NCBI RefSeq assembly: GCF_003384935.1
Contig: NZ_QTTQ01000012.1
Span: forward strand, 62,001 to 126,000
Source: Lutibacter oceani
GTDB taxonomy: Bacteria; Bacteroidota; Bacteroidia; Flavobacteriales; Flavobacteriaceae
Reading direction: 5' to 3'
Length of the DNA stretch: 64,000 nucleotides
Position 1 is the first letter of the stretch. Every line of letters begins with the position of its first letter. A program made the position numbers and the translations under genes. The notes under the pieces were generated by a model. That model did no database searches. It was not told where the DNA came from and saw nothing but the letters and a program-made list of their open reading frames with translations. This document shows positions 55,163 to 63,205 of the stretch, one piece after another.

Positions 55163-55170
55163 CAAATTTA
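55163..55170 (-). promoter_or_regulatory. -7 promoter box for rpsA
   Basis: Minus strand TAAATTTG matches TAnnTTTG, 126 bases ahead of the rpsA start, giving a leader of about 120 bases. In some bacteria S1 represses its own mRNA through the leader; whether that happens here is not visible. Confidence 0.5.
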
Positions 55171-55221
55171 ATGAATTTATTTTATTATAACAAAAAGAAA
55201 ATGAAGCAATTATCTATAAAA

Positions 55222-55974
55222 TTAATCTATCCAATTTTTAAATTCTTTAACACGTTCGCGACTTACAATAATTTCAGCTTCATTATACGATTGAAGAATT
55301 AATTTTAAACGACTATTGGTATATGAAATAATGTCTTTAATTGAATTTATATTTACAAAATATTTACGGCTTACTCTAAAAAATGTTTCTGGCTGTAATT
55401 TTTCTTCAAGCTGTTCTAAAGATTCTTCAAGTAAATAACTTCTATTATCCGTAGTATGTATATGTGTTGATTTATTTTCACTATAAAAACACTCTATTGA
55501 TTCTATTGAAATCATTTTTAAATGCTGCCCTATTTTTACGGTAAATCGTTTTTTATAGCTTTTTTCTGAAGGTGCAATTAAATCTTTAATTTGTTCTAAA
55601 TTTAAACGAGTATTTGAATTAGAATTTACTAAATTTTTATATTGATTTATTGCATTTTCAAGTTCATCAGAATCAATTGGTTTTAATAAATAATCTATAC
55701 TATTTAACTTAAATGCTTTTAATGCATATTCGTCATAGGCAGTTGTAAAAATAATCGCACTTTTAATTTCAACTTCTTCAAAAATTTCAAAAGATAAACC
55801 ATCTGAAAGCTGAATATCTAAAAATAATAAATCTGGATGTTCGTTATTATGAAACCAATTTACAGATTCTTCAACAGAATGTAACATTGTTAAAGGTTCA
55901 ATGTCAAACTCATTTAACATTCTGTTTAACCTTCTGGCAGCAGGTTTTTCATCTTCAATTATTACTACTTTCAT
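55222..55974 (-). CDS. LytTR-family response regulator
   Basis: A 250-residue regulator: receiver domain (about 1-118) with EDE at 7-9, phospho-Asp53 in LLFLDIQLSDG and Lys in LLKPID, then a LytTR DNA-binding domain (about 145-248). It is the partner of the histidine kinase three genes upstream in the same leftward run, which is a LytS-like sensor pair. It follows the 2TM gene at 56043 with 68 bases between. Confidence 0.93.
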   Translation of the reverse strand: MKVVIIEDEKPAARRLNRMLNEFDIEPLTMLHSVEESVNWFHNNEHPDLLFLDIQLSDGLSFEIFEEVEIKSAIIFTTAYDEYALKAFKLNSIDYLLKPIDSDELENAINQYKNLVNSNSNTRLNLEQIKDLIAPSEKSYKKRFTVKIGQHLKMISIESIECFYSENKSTHIHTTDNRSYLLEESLEQLEEKLQPETFFRVSRKYFVNINSIKDIISYTNSRLKLILQSYNEAEIIVSRERVKEFKNWID

Positions 55975-56042
55975 TTTTTTATTTAATTGTTTAATTAAGT
56001 ATTAATTTTTAGTAATACAATTCTTCACTTTTAACTTAAAAC

Positions 56043-56366
56043 TTACTCCCACAAATCCTTTTTATCCTTATCCATCATTTCTTTTATTTTTCGATCTTCC
56101 CAATTAGAACCTAATAAAAAGTTCATTCCGAAAACATTAAAAGCGTGAAAAGCAATTCCTATTCCCCAAAATATAGCTGTATTATAGGTTTGCCATTGCC
56201 ACAACTCTTCGTATCCATTATTTGAAAATACTCTTATAATTATTAAAAATAAATTTACTAAAATATAAACCGCTAGGTGTACATAAAATCCTTTTATTGC
56301 TTTAACTTTCTTTTTTGCTCTAATATATTTTTGCTCTTCTAAATTTGAATTTTCCATCTTATTCAT
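56043..56366 (-). CDS. 2TM domain protein (copy 2)
   Basis: A 107-residue protein of two transmembrane helices (about 27-48 and 62-86) framed by charged ends: KYIRAKKKVKAIKGFYVHL at the start of helix 1 and NWEDRKIKEMMD after helix 2. This is the 2TM module also seen in the next two features. It is downstream of, and overlaps by 8 bases, the gene at 56359, unless the fourth codon (Met) is the start. Role unknown; the module often accompanies LytTR and histidine kinase genes. Confidence 0.8.
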   Translation of the reverse strand: MNKMENSNLEEQKYIRAKKKVKAIKGFYVHLAVYILVNLFLIIIRVFSNNGYEELWQWQTYNTAIFWGIGIAFHAFNVFGMNFLLGSNWEDRKIKEMMDKDKKDLWE

Positions 56367-56658
56367 ATTTTTGATTATTATCTTTATCCATAATTTCCTT
56401 AATCTTTCTTTCCTCCCAGTCTTTCCCTAAAATAATGCTATGTCCAAAAACTCCAAAGGCGTGCAAAACAATACCTATTCCCCAACCCATCATTGGCCAC
56501 CAAAACCAGTAATACCCTGGAGATGTTAGATAATTTATAAAAAATAGAAAAGGAATTACTAAACAATACGCTAATAAATTTGCATAAAAACCTTTAATAT
56601 TATCTACTTTTTTCTTAGCTCGTATATATTTGTCTTCTTCTGTATAATATTTTTTCAT
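56359..56658 (-). CDS. 2TM domain protein (copy 1)
   Basis: A 99-residue protein with the same layout as its neighbour: EEDKYIRAKKKVDNIKGFYA before helix 1, and GKDWEERKIKEIMDKD after helix 2. Together with the kinase fusion, there are three 2TM modules in one operon. Its gene lies 86 bases after the histidine kinase gene. Confidence 0.82.
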   Translation of the reverse strand: MKKYYTEEDKYIRAKKKVDNIKGFYANLLAYCLVIPFLFFINYLTSPGYYWFWWPMMGWGIGIVLHAFGVFGHSIILGKDWEERKIKEIMDKDNNQKYE

Positions 56659-56744
56659 GTTGTTGTTTTTTAAATTTTAAAGGTTATTTAACCAATACTT
56701 ATTTCAATTTTTGATTTTGACTTATAACTTTTAAACTATTTAGT

Positions 56745-58091
56745 TTATTCCCAATATTGTTTGTTATCCTCATTCATATATTCCTTAATTTTTCGCTCTT
56801 CCCAATCTCTTCCTAAAAACGGATTGTAAGCAAAAGCTTTAAATCCCTGAAAAATTAACCCTAGTCCCCAACCCAACATTGGAAACCAAAACCACTGTAT
56901 TGTGTATGGTGTATATTTAAAATAAATAAAAATTAAAAAAGGAATTACAATACAATATGCAATTAGGTTTGAATAAAATCCTTTTATTTCTTCAACGCGC
57001 TCAACTGCACGTAAATATTTGCTGCTTTCTATATTTTCTGATGTTTTCATAATTGTAGTTTTTTGCGTTAATAACGGTAATTTTACCGTGAATTTTTCGA
57101 CTTGTTTTTCAACATATACTTTTTTTAAGGTAATTAAGTTATACCTGTCAATAATATTTTTTAATCCAACTCTTGTTCCTTGTTCAATGGTTGTTTTTGG
57201 GTTGTAATTATTTGTAATTATTAAATACCCATTTTCTTCTTTAATTGTAACTTTTAAAGGATTACCCTCTGAAACCACGTTGTGTTTAATTGTGTTTTCC
57301 AACAATAATTGTAAAGACAACGGAATAATTTTAAATTCTGGATTGCTCGCTTTCTCTGGAATTTCAAATGTTACTGCATCTTCAAAACGCATTTTTAATA
57401 ATTCCATATATGCTTTTGCAAATTGTAATTCTTCATCTAAATCAATTAAATCTTTACTTTTTTGTTCTAAAACATACCTATAAACCTTTGATAATTTTGT
57501 TGTAAACTTTTCGGCTTGCTTTGGATTTTCACTAATAAGAGAAGTTAAAACGTTTAAACTATTAAACAAAAAATGTGGATCTATTTGACTTTTTAAAGAT
57601 TCGTATTTAGCTGTTTCAGTTTTTGCAACTATCTGCTGTTCTTTTACTTTTTTTTCGGTTAATGCTTTATAAAAAAATATTGCATGAAAAATAAGACTTA
57701 CAAACAATGTTACTATTAATCCAAAGAGGTAATAATTCTTAGCATATTCATCATTTAAAAATGCCTCAATAGGTTTTCCTAAAATTACTATTAGCGTTAT
57801 AAATCTTAAAAGGCTTAACCCAAGCATTGTTAAAGCAACAGAACCAAATGCCCCAATTATTAATCGTTTTTGCGAATGATCTTTCCAAGAAAATTTAGTT
57901 TCTAAAAATTTATAGAAAAACCCATTTATTGAACTTAATACAAAAGCATACATAAAATGAATTCCAAATACTTTTAACAATTCATTTACAGGTAAATTAA
58001 AACCTCCATTAAATACTAATCGTTCAAATACAAATAATATAATTGCTATTATTAAAGATATTTTTAACAGGTATTTAATGTTAGTTTTCAT
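56745..58091 (-). CDS. Histidine kinase fused to a C-terminal 2TM domain
   Basis: A 448-residue protein. Residues 1-145 hold about four transmembrane helices (without a clear extracytoplasmic sensor). The His_kinase (LytS-type) domain follows: phospho-His173 in KSQIDPHFLFNSLN and the N-box LLENTIKHN. After the ATPase domain ends (VKLPLL at about 336-341), the frame continues through QKTTIMKTSENIE into a complete 2TM domain (SSKYLRAVERVEEIKGFYSN … GRDWEERKIKEYMN). In the two genes downstream the same module stands alone, so this looks like a fusion. It is the partner of the LytTR regulator. Confidence 0.88.
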   Translation of the reverse strand: MKTNIKYLLKISLIIAIILFVFERLVFNGGFNLPVNELLKVFGIHFMYAFVLSSINGFFYKFLETKFSWKDHSQKRLIIGAFGSVALTMLGLSLLRFITLIVILGKPIEAFLNDEYAKNYYLFGLIVTLFVSLIFHAIFFYKALTEKKVKEQQIVAKTETAKYESLKSQIDPHFLFNSLNVLTSLISENPKQAEKFTTKLSKVYRYVLEQKSKDLIDLDEELQFAKAYMELLKMRFEDAVTFEIPEKASNPEFKIIPLSLQLLLENTIKHNVVSEGNPLKVTIKEENGYLIITNNYNPKTTIEQGTRVGLKNIIDRYNLITLKKVYVEKQVEKFTVKLPLLTQKTTIMKTSENIESSKYLRAVERVEEIKGFYSNLIAYCIVIPFLIFIYFKYTPYTIQWFWFPMLGWGLGLIFQGFKAFAYNPFLGRDWEERKIKEYMNEDNKQYWE

Positions 58092-58121
58092 TTTAATATT
58101 GGTTAATTTTATAATTGCAAT

Positions 58122-58553
58122 TTAAAACTTAATTTCTAAAGTTAAATCTTTATCAAGCACTTCAAATTTTGAATTTTCAAATTGTGGTGGACCAAAACTC
58201 AGTGCATTATTTGAAGTTCCATAATTTTCTATCGGCATCCCATTCTCTTGAAAATCCATTTGGTTGTTTTCGTTTTCATCGTGGTAGCAAACTATTGCAT
58301 AGTTCCCTTCAAGTACATTTTCAAAAATTACTGTACTTTTTCCATCTTTGATAATTGCAGATTTTGCTTGTAATACTTCCTTTCTAAAGTTTTCTTTATT
58401 GTATAGCGCAAAATGTACCTTCCCTACATCACTTAATGCATTTACTACTGAAACAGTAATATTTTTTGAATTGTTTAAATTTGTTTTTTCAGGCTCTTGT
58501 GAAAATATTAGAGTTGAAAATAATAATGCTATTGCTAAAATTAAATGTTGCAT
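58122..58553 (-). CDS. DUF2141 exported protein
   Basis: A 143-residue protein with signal peptide MQHLILAIALLFSTLIFSQ and a DUF2141 beta-sandwich (NITVSVVNALSDVGKVHFALYNKENF; NYAIVCYHDENENNQMDFQ; the FGPPQFENSKFEV end). The family is exported and of unknown function. It lies 30 bases upstream of the kinase gene and is likely the first gene of that operon. The 249 bases further upstream, up to the EF-G paralogue, show no promoter motif. Confidence 0.85.
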   Translation of the reverse strand: MQHLILAIALLFSTLIFSQEPEKTNLNNSKNITVSVVNALSDVGKVHFALYNKENFRKEVLQAKSAIIKDGKSTVIFENVLEGNYAIVCYHDENENNQMDFQENGMPIENYGTSNNALSFGPPQFENSKFEVLDKDLTLEIKF

Positions 58554-58802
58554 ACTAATTAGTTTTAATGTTAATACTATTTTTTTGACACTTCAAAAGT
58601 GTATATTTTAGCATAAATTGAAAATTTAAACTTCCTGAATTGTATTTTTTTACCGATGAGTTGTAAAATTTAGATTTGAATAGCAAAAAATAAACTACTC
58701 AATTGTAATAAAAATTACTTTATTAAAAACACTAACATTCGTCATCTTTTAAATTAAAACATTTTGTAACTTTATAAAACTTTTTACAAAAACAGGTACA
58801 TT

Positions 58803-60911
58803 ATGAAAATATATGATGATAAACACATTAAGAATGTTGCTTTTGTAGGCGCAAATAAAAGTGGTAAAACTACATTAGCAGAAACAATGCTCTTTGAAGC
58901 TGGATTAGTCAATCGCCGTGGTAGTGTAGAAAATAAAAATACTGTTTCTGACTATCACGAAATTGAGCAAGAAAGAGAAACTTCCATATTTGCCACACCG
59001 CTTCATACTGAATGGCGCAATTACAAAATAAACATTATAGATACTCCTGGATTAGATGATTTCATTGGTGAAATTGCATCAACAATGCGTGTTGCAGATT
59101 CTGTAGTTACCGTTATAAATGCACAACAAGGAGTTGAAGTTGGTACTGAAATTATTTGGAATTATGTAGATCGTTTTTCACTTCCTACAGTATTTGTAAT
59201 TAATCAAATTGATAGCCCAAATGCTGATTTTGATGAAAGCTTTAAAAGTATTGTTGACCTGATTGGAAATAACGCTGTAAAAATACAATACCCTTTAGTA
59301 ATTGATGATGCACAATGTATTATTGATGTACTAAAAATGAAAATGTACAAATTTGGACCGGAAGGTGGAAAACCAGAAAAATTAGAAATCCCTGAAGATC
59401 AAAAAGATATTGCAAACGAACTTCATAATGAATTGGTTGAAAAAGCAGCTGAAAATGATGAAGATTTAATGGAACTTTATTTTGATAAGGGAACTTTAAA
59501 TGAAGATGAAATGCGTGAAGGAATTAAAAAAGGAATGTTAAATCACGAATTATTTCCTGTTTTCTGTGTTTCTGCTTTAAATGACATGGGAACCGGTAGA
59601 TTAATGGGCTTTATTGATAACGTTGCTCCGTCTGCTGCAGATTTAAAACCAGAACAAAGTGTTGAAGGTGAAACTATTGAATGTAAAACTGATGCACCTA
59701 CTTCATTATTTATTTTTAAAACATTGTACGAACCTAATTTAGGTCAAATTAGTTTCTTTAAAGTAAAATCGGGTGAAATAAAACAAAACGATAAATTAGA
59801 GAATTCAAGAAACGAAGAAATTGAAATATTAAACCAGCTTTACATTATGGACGGTAAAAACCGTGAACCTGTAGAAAAATTAAGCGCTGGTGATATTGGT
59901 GCAACTTTAAAATTAAAATATACTGAAACAAATGATACTTTAAGAACTAAAGGATCAAATATAACAATTAAACCTATTAAATTTCCAGAACCTAGAATAA
60001 CTAAATCTGTAAGCGCTGTTGATAAAAATGATGAAGAAAAATTAAATGACGCTCTTAGGAAAATTCACAGTCAGGATCCAACTGTTACCATTAAATATTC
60101 AAAAGAATTAAAACAACAGATTCTTTCTTGTCAAGGTGAATTACATTTAGCAACTATAGATTGGACTTTACAAAAAGTATATGGTATAAAAGCAGTTTTT
60201 GAACAACCTAAAATTGCTTATCGTGAAACAATTCAACGTTCTGCAACCACAAGTTATAAACACAAAAAGCAATCTGGTGGTTCTGGGCAGTTTGGTGAAG
60301 TTCATATTAAAATAGAACCTTGGTATGAAGGAATGCCAGAGCCAGAAGGGTTTAATATAAGAGGAAAAGAAGAAATAGATTTAGATTGGGGTGGAAAACT
60401 TGTATTTTATAACTGTATTGTTGGTGGTGTAATTGATGCTCGTTATTTACCATCTGTTTTAAAAGGGTGTTTAGAAGTTATGGAAGAAGGTCCTTTAACC
60501 GGATCCTATGCAAGAGATATTAGAGTTATGTTGTTTGATGGAAAAATGCATGCTGTAGATTCTAATGATATTTCATTTAAAATTGCAGGTGCTCACGCTT
60601 TTAAATCTGCCTTTTTAAATGCAAAACCAAAACTGTTAGAGCCAATTCAAGAACTTACAGTTAAAGTTCCTGAAGAACTTATGGGAAATGTTATGACTGA
60701 TTTACAATCTAGAAGATCTATTATTTTAGGTATGGATAGTGATGGAAAATACCAAACCATTAAAGCCAAAACTCCTTTAGCTGAAATGTATAAGTATTCA
60801 ACTACCTTACGATCAATTACGCAAGGTAGAGGAAGTTTTAGTACTAAATTTTCAAATTTTGAATTAGTACCAAACAACGTTCAAGAATCTTTAGTAAAAA
60901 TAGAATCTTAA
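58803..60911 (+). CDS. EF-G paralogue (EF-G2 type) without the catalytic His
   Basis: A 702-residue translocase-like GTPase with all five EF-G domains recognisable. Walker A is GANKSGKTT (16-24). The G3 motif is DTPGLDDF at 80-87, where Leu84 replaces the invariant His of DTPGHVDF that activates the hydrolytic water. Switch I is altered (RETSI in place of RGITI), and G4 is NQID instead of NKxD. Domain IV tip and C-terminal regions look normal. A Bacteroides EF-G2 paralogue reported to work without GTP hydrolysis has comparable changes. The canonical EF-G is presumably in the str operon elsewhere. Confidence 0.88.
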   Translation: MKIYDDKHIKNVAFVGANKSGKTTLAETMLFEAGLVNRRGSVENKNTVSDYHEIEQERETSIFATPLHTEWRNYKINIIDTPGLDDFIGEIASTMRVADSVVTVINAQQGVEVGTEIIWNYVDRFSLPTVFVINQIDSPNADFDESFKSIVDLIGNNAVKIQYPLVIDDAQCIIDVLKMKMYKFGPEGGKPEKLEIPEDQKDIANELHNELVEKAAENDEDLMELYFDKGTLNEDEMREGIKKGMLNHELFPVFCVSALNDMGTGRLMGFIDNVAPSAADLKPEQSVEGETIECKTDAPTSLFIFKTLYEPNLGQISFFKVKSGEIKQNDKLENSRNEEIEILNQLYIMDGKNREPVEKLSAGDIGATLKLKYTETNDTLRTKGSNITIKPIKFPEPRITKSVSAVDKNDEEKLNDALRKIHSQDPTVTIKYSKELKQQILSCQGELHLATIDWTLQKVYGIKAVFEQPKIAYRETIQRSATTSYKHKKQSGGSGQFGEVHIKIEPWYEGMPEPEGFNIRGKEEIDLDWGGKLVFYNCIVGGVIDARYLPSVLKGCLEVMEEGPLTGSYARDIRVMLFDGKMHAVDSNDISFKIAGAHAFKSAFLNAKPKLLEPIQELTVKVPEELMGNVMTDLQSRRSIILGMDSDGKYQTIKAKTPLAEMYKYSTTLRSITQGRGSFSTKFSNFELVPNNVQESLVKIES

Positions 60912-60933
60912 TTAAATAAATTTTTATTAAAAT

Positions 60934-60967
60934 AAAGACCCGTTACTTAAAAGTAGCGGGTCTTTTT
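60934..60967 (+). terminator. Terminator of the EF-G paralogue
   Basis: AAAGACCCGTTACTT (60934-60948) pairs with AAGTAGCGGGTCTTT (60951-60965) with a single G-T pair, followed by T-residues. It begins 23 bases after the stop. The rest of the gap to 61343 shows only a promoter box at 61233-61240. Confidence 0.85.
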
Positions 60968-61232
60968 CGTTAGTAGTAAACCGATTAATATCTTATTAAT
61001 TCAATCAATTCTTATAATCTAATTGTTTAGTTGGTTTAGCTCCTATTCCAATAGTAAAGATTTTTAAATATTAATCGATTGCTAATTTAGCATTTATTTG
61101 TTAATTTTTAAAAGAAACTTATTAACAATTAACACATTATATCATTTTTAAATATTTTTTACCTCTATTTATTGCATTTAATGCAATATTAAATATAGAG
61201 TTCATTACAATTTAACTTCAAAGAGAATTACT

Positions 61233-61240
61233 TATATTTG
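61233..61240 (+). promoter_or_regulatory. -7 promoter box for the four-gene run at 61.3-64 kb
   Basis: TATATTTG matches TAnnTTTG, 103 bases ahead of the ATG at 61344, which would give a leader of about 95 bases. Confidence 0.55.
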
Positions 61241-61343
61241 CACCATAAAATTTTAACTAAAAGATTTACATTAAATATTATTTTTTTTAATTAAAAAATC
61301 TGTTAAATTTTATGAGTCTATTAGAAATGTAAATTATTAAAAA

Positions 61344-61529
61344 ATGAAATTATTATTTATTACGCTAGCTCTATTAGGATTAGGTGTTGCTGGAATCGCA
61401 ATAAAATTATGGGCGAAAAAAGACGGGAAATTTGCTGGAACCTGTGCAAGCCAAAACCCACATTTAAATAAAAATGGTGAGCCTTGTGGCTATTGCGGTA
61501 AAACTGCCGAACAATGTGAAAATAGATAA
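61344..61529 (+). CDS. Small membrane-anchored Cys-rich protein
   Basis: A 61-residue protein: one hydrophobic helix at the N-terminus (about 1-22) and a polar tail with four cysteines, GTCASQ, EPCGYC and QCEN. The CxxC pair (PCGYCG) with flanking Cys suggests a metal or redox site, but no family is recognised. It ends 3 bases before the glycosyltransferase gene and probably shares its transcript. Confidence 0.7.
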   Translation: MKLLFITLALLGLGVAGIAIKLWAKKDGKFAGTCASQNPHLNKNGEPCGYCGKTAEQCENR

Positions 61530-61532
61530 AAT

Positions 61533-62645
61533 ATGCTTGCATATTTATTTATTGCTTTTATAGTAATTATTAGTATTCAATGTATTTACTACCTTTTAAT
61601 TTTTGGGAATTTTGCATTTTCAAAAAGTAGTACCAAACAAACCAAATTTAACCTTCCTGTTTCAGTTATTATTTGTGCTAAAAATGAGGCAAAAAATTTA
61701 ACTGTAAATATTCCTTTTTTCATCAATCAAAATTATCCAAATTTTGAATTGGTTTTAATAAACGACAACTCTTACGATAACACTTTAGAAGTAATTGAGG
61801 AGTTTAAAAAAAAGCATCCTACAATTATTAAAATTGTTGATGTAGCTCCAAATGAACAATTTTGGGGAAGTAAAAAATATGCTCTTACATTAGGAATAAA
61901 AGCTGCTTCAAACGAATATTTACTTTTTTCAGATGCAGATTGCAAACCAATTTCTGAGAATTGGATTCAAAAAATGTCTAATAATTTTAACCAAAAAAAT
62001 CAAATTGTTTTAGGGTATGGAGCCTATAAAAAAGTAAAAAAATCTTTTTTAAATAAACTCATCCGTTTTGAGACTCTTTTAACAGCTATTCAATATTTTT
62101 CATTTGCCAAAATTGGCTTTCCATATATGGGTGTTGGAAGAAATTTAGCGTACACAAAAACTACTTTTTTTGAAGCAAATGGTTTTGTTAACCACATGCA
62201 TCGCATCAAATCCGGTGATGATGATTTATTTATAAACCAAGTTGCAACAAAAAATAATACTGCTTATTCCATTTTAGAAGATAGTTTTACAGAATCTTTA
62301 CCAAAAAAATCTTTTAAAGAATGGATACTTCAAAAAAGAAGACATGTTGCAACAGCTCATTATTACAAAAGAAAACATCAATTTTTACTTGGATTATTTT
62401 ATAGTTCACAAATTCTATTTTGGTTAGTTGGAATTATTCTTTTAAGTTTTCAATTTAATTGGATAACTGTTGTTAGTTTAATAGTATTTAGACAATTAGT
62501 GGTTTATCTTTCAATTGGATTAGCTGCGAAAAAATTTAACGAAATTGACTTAATATTTTTATTACCTTTTTATGAACTATTTTTGATATGCATACAAATG
62601 CTTATCTTTATAAAAAATCTTAAGTCAAAACCCAACCATTGGTAA
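61533..62645 (+). CDS. Membrane glycosyltransferase family 2
   Basis: A 370-residue GT2 enzyme: N-terminal helix (about 3-22), catalytic domain with VSVIICAKNEAKNL, NDNSYDNT (nucleotide-binding Asp region), FSDADCKPIS (metal-binding DxD-like) and LQKRRHVATAHYYKRKHQ (Q/RxxRW-like site), then two to three C-terminal helices. It probably builds surface lipid or polysaccharide. It overlaps the sigma factor gene by 7 bases. Confidence 0.87.
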   Translation: MLAYLFIAFIVIISIQCIYYLLIFGNFAFSKSSTKQTKFNLPVSVIICAKNEAKNLTVNIPFFINQNYPNFELVLINDNSYDNTLEVIEEFKKKHPTIIKIVDVAPNEQFWGSKKYALTLGIKAASNEYLLFSDADCKPISENWIQKMSNNFNQKNQIVLGYGAYKKVKKSFLNKLIRFETLLTAIQYFSFAKIGFPYMGVGRNLAYTKTTFFEANGFVNHMHRIKSGDDDLFINQVATKNNTAYSILEDSFTESLPKKSFKEWILQKRRHVATAHYYKRKHQFLLGLFYSSQILFWLVGIILLSFQFNWITVVSLIVFRQLVVYLSIGLAAKKFNEIDLIFLLPFYELFLICIQMLIFIKNLKSKPNHW

Positions 62646-63205
62646 AAAAAAATAATGATATTGCCGATTTAATTGAAAAAGCTCGTAACAAAGATCAAAA
62701 AGCTTTTAATACCTTATTAAATACGTATTGGAGTGATGTTTTCAGATTTCAATTATCTAAAACTGATAATGAAGATGAAGCAGAAGATATTACAATTAAA
62801 ACATTTTCAAAAGCATTTGATAAAATACACTTATACAACGAAAGGTATAATTTTAAAACTTGGTTAATTTCAATTTCTAAAAATATATTTTTAGATCATT
62901 TACGCAAACAACGTACTGATACTGTTTCAATTAATAAAAAAGAATCTGAAGCATATAAAATTTTTGATGAAACTCCATCAGCAGAAGATCAATTAATAAT
63001 TGAACAGAATTTAGCACAATTATTAAACTATTTAAAACAATTAAAACCACATTATCAGGAAATTATAAACCTTCGCTATTTTAGAGAAATGAGTTATAAA
63101 GAAATGGCTGATAAGCTTAACGAACCTATAAGTAATATAAAAGTTAAATTGTTAAGAGCTAAAAAATTATTAGCCGAAATAATTGAAAAATCTTCAAAAA
63201 ATTGA
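62639..63205 (+). CDS. ECF-type RNA polymerase sigma-70 factor
   Basis: A 188-residue ECF sigma factor: region 2 (about 22-92, LSKTDNEDEAEDITIKTFSKAF, FKTWLISISKNIFLDHLRKQ) and region 4 (about 120-180, LKQLKPHYQEIINLRYFREMSYKEMAD). The start is TTG and overlaps the end of the glycosyltransferase gene by 7 bases, so it is translationally coupled. No anti-sigma gene is adjacent; the next gene is an Nramp transporter, so the usual sigma/anti-sigma pair is not seen. Regulon unknown. Confidence 0.9.
   Translation: MVKKNNDIADLIEKARNKDQKAFNTLLNTYWSDVFRFQLSKTDNEDEAEDITIKTFSKAFDKIHLYNERYNFKTWLISISKNIFLDHLRKQRTDTVSINKKESEAYKIFDETPSAEDQLIIEQNLAQLLNYLKQLKPHYQEIINLRYFREMSYKEMADKLNEPISNIKVKLLRAKKLLAEIIEKSSKN

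Noticed and set aside
54777-55302. Plus-strand ORFs opposite the rpsA N-terminal extension and leader
   Set aside because: Ser/Thr/Phe-rich translations of the opposite strand of an Ala/Glu/Lys-rich coding region; typical shadow.
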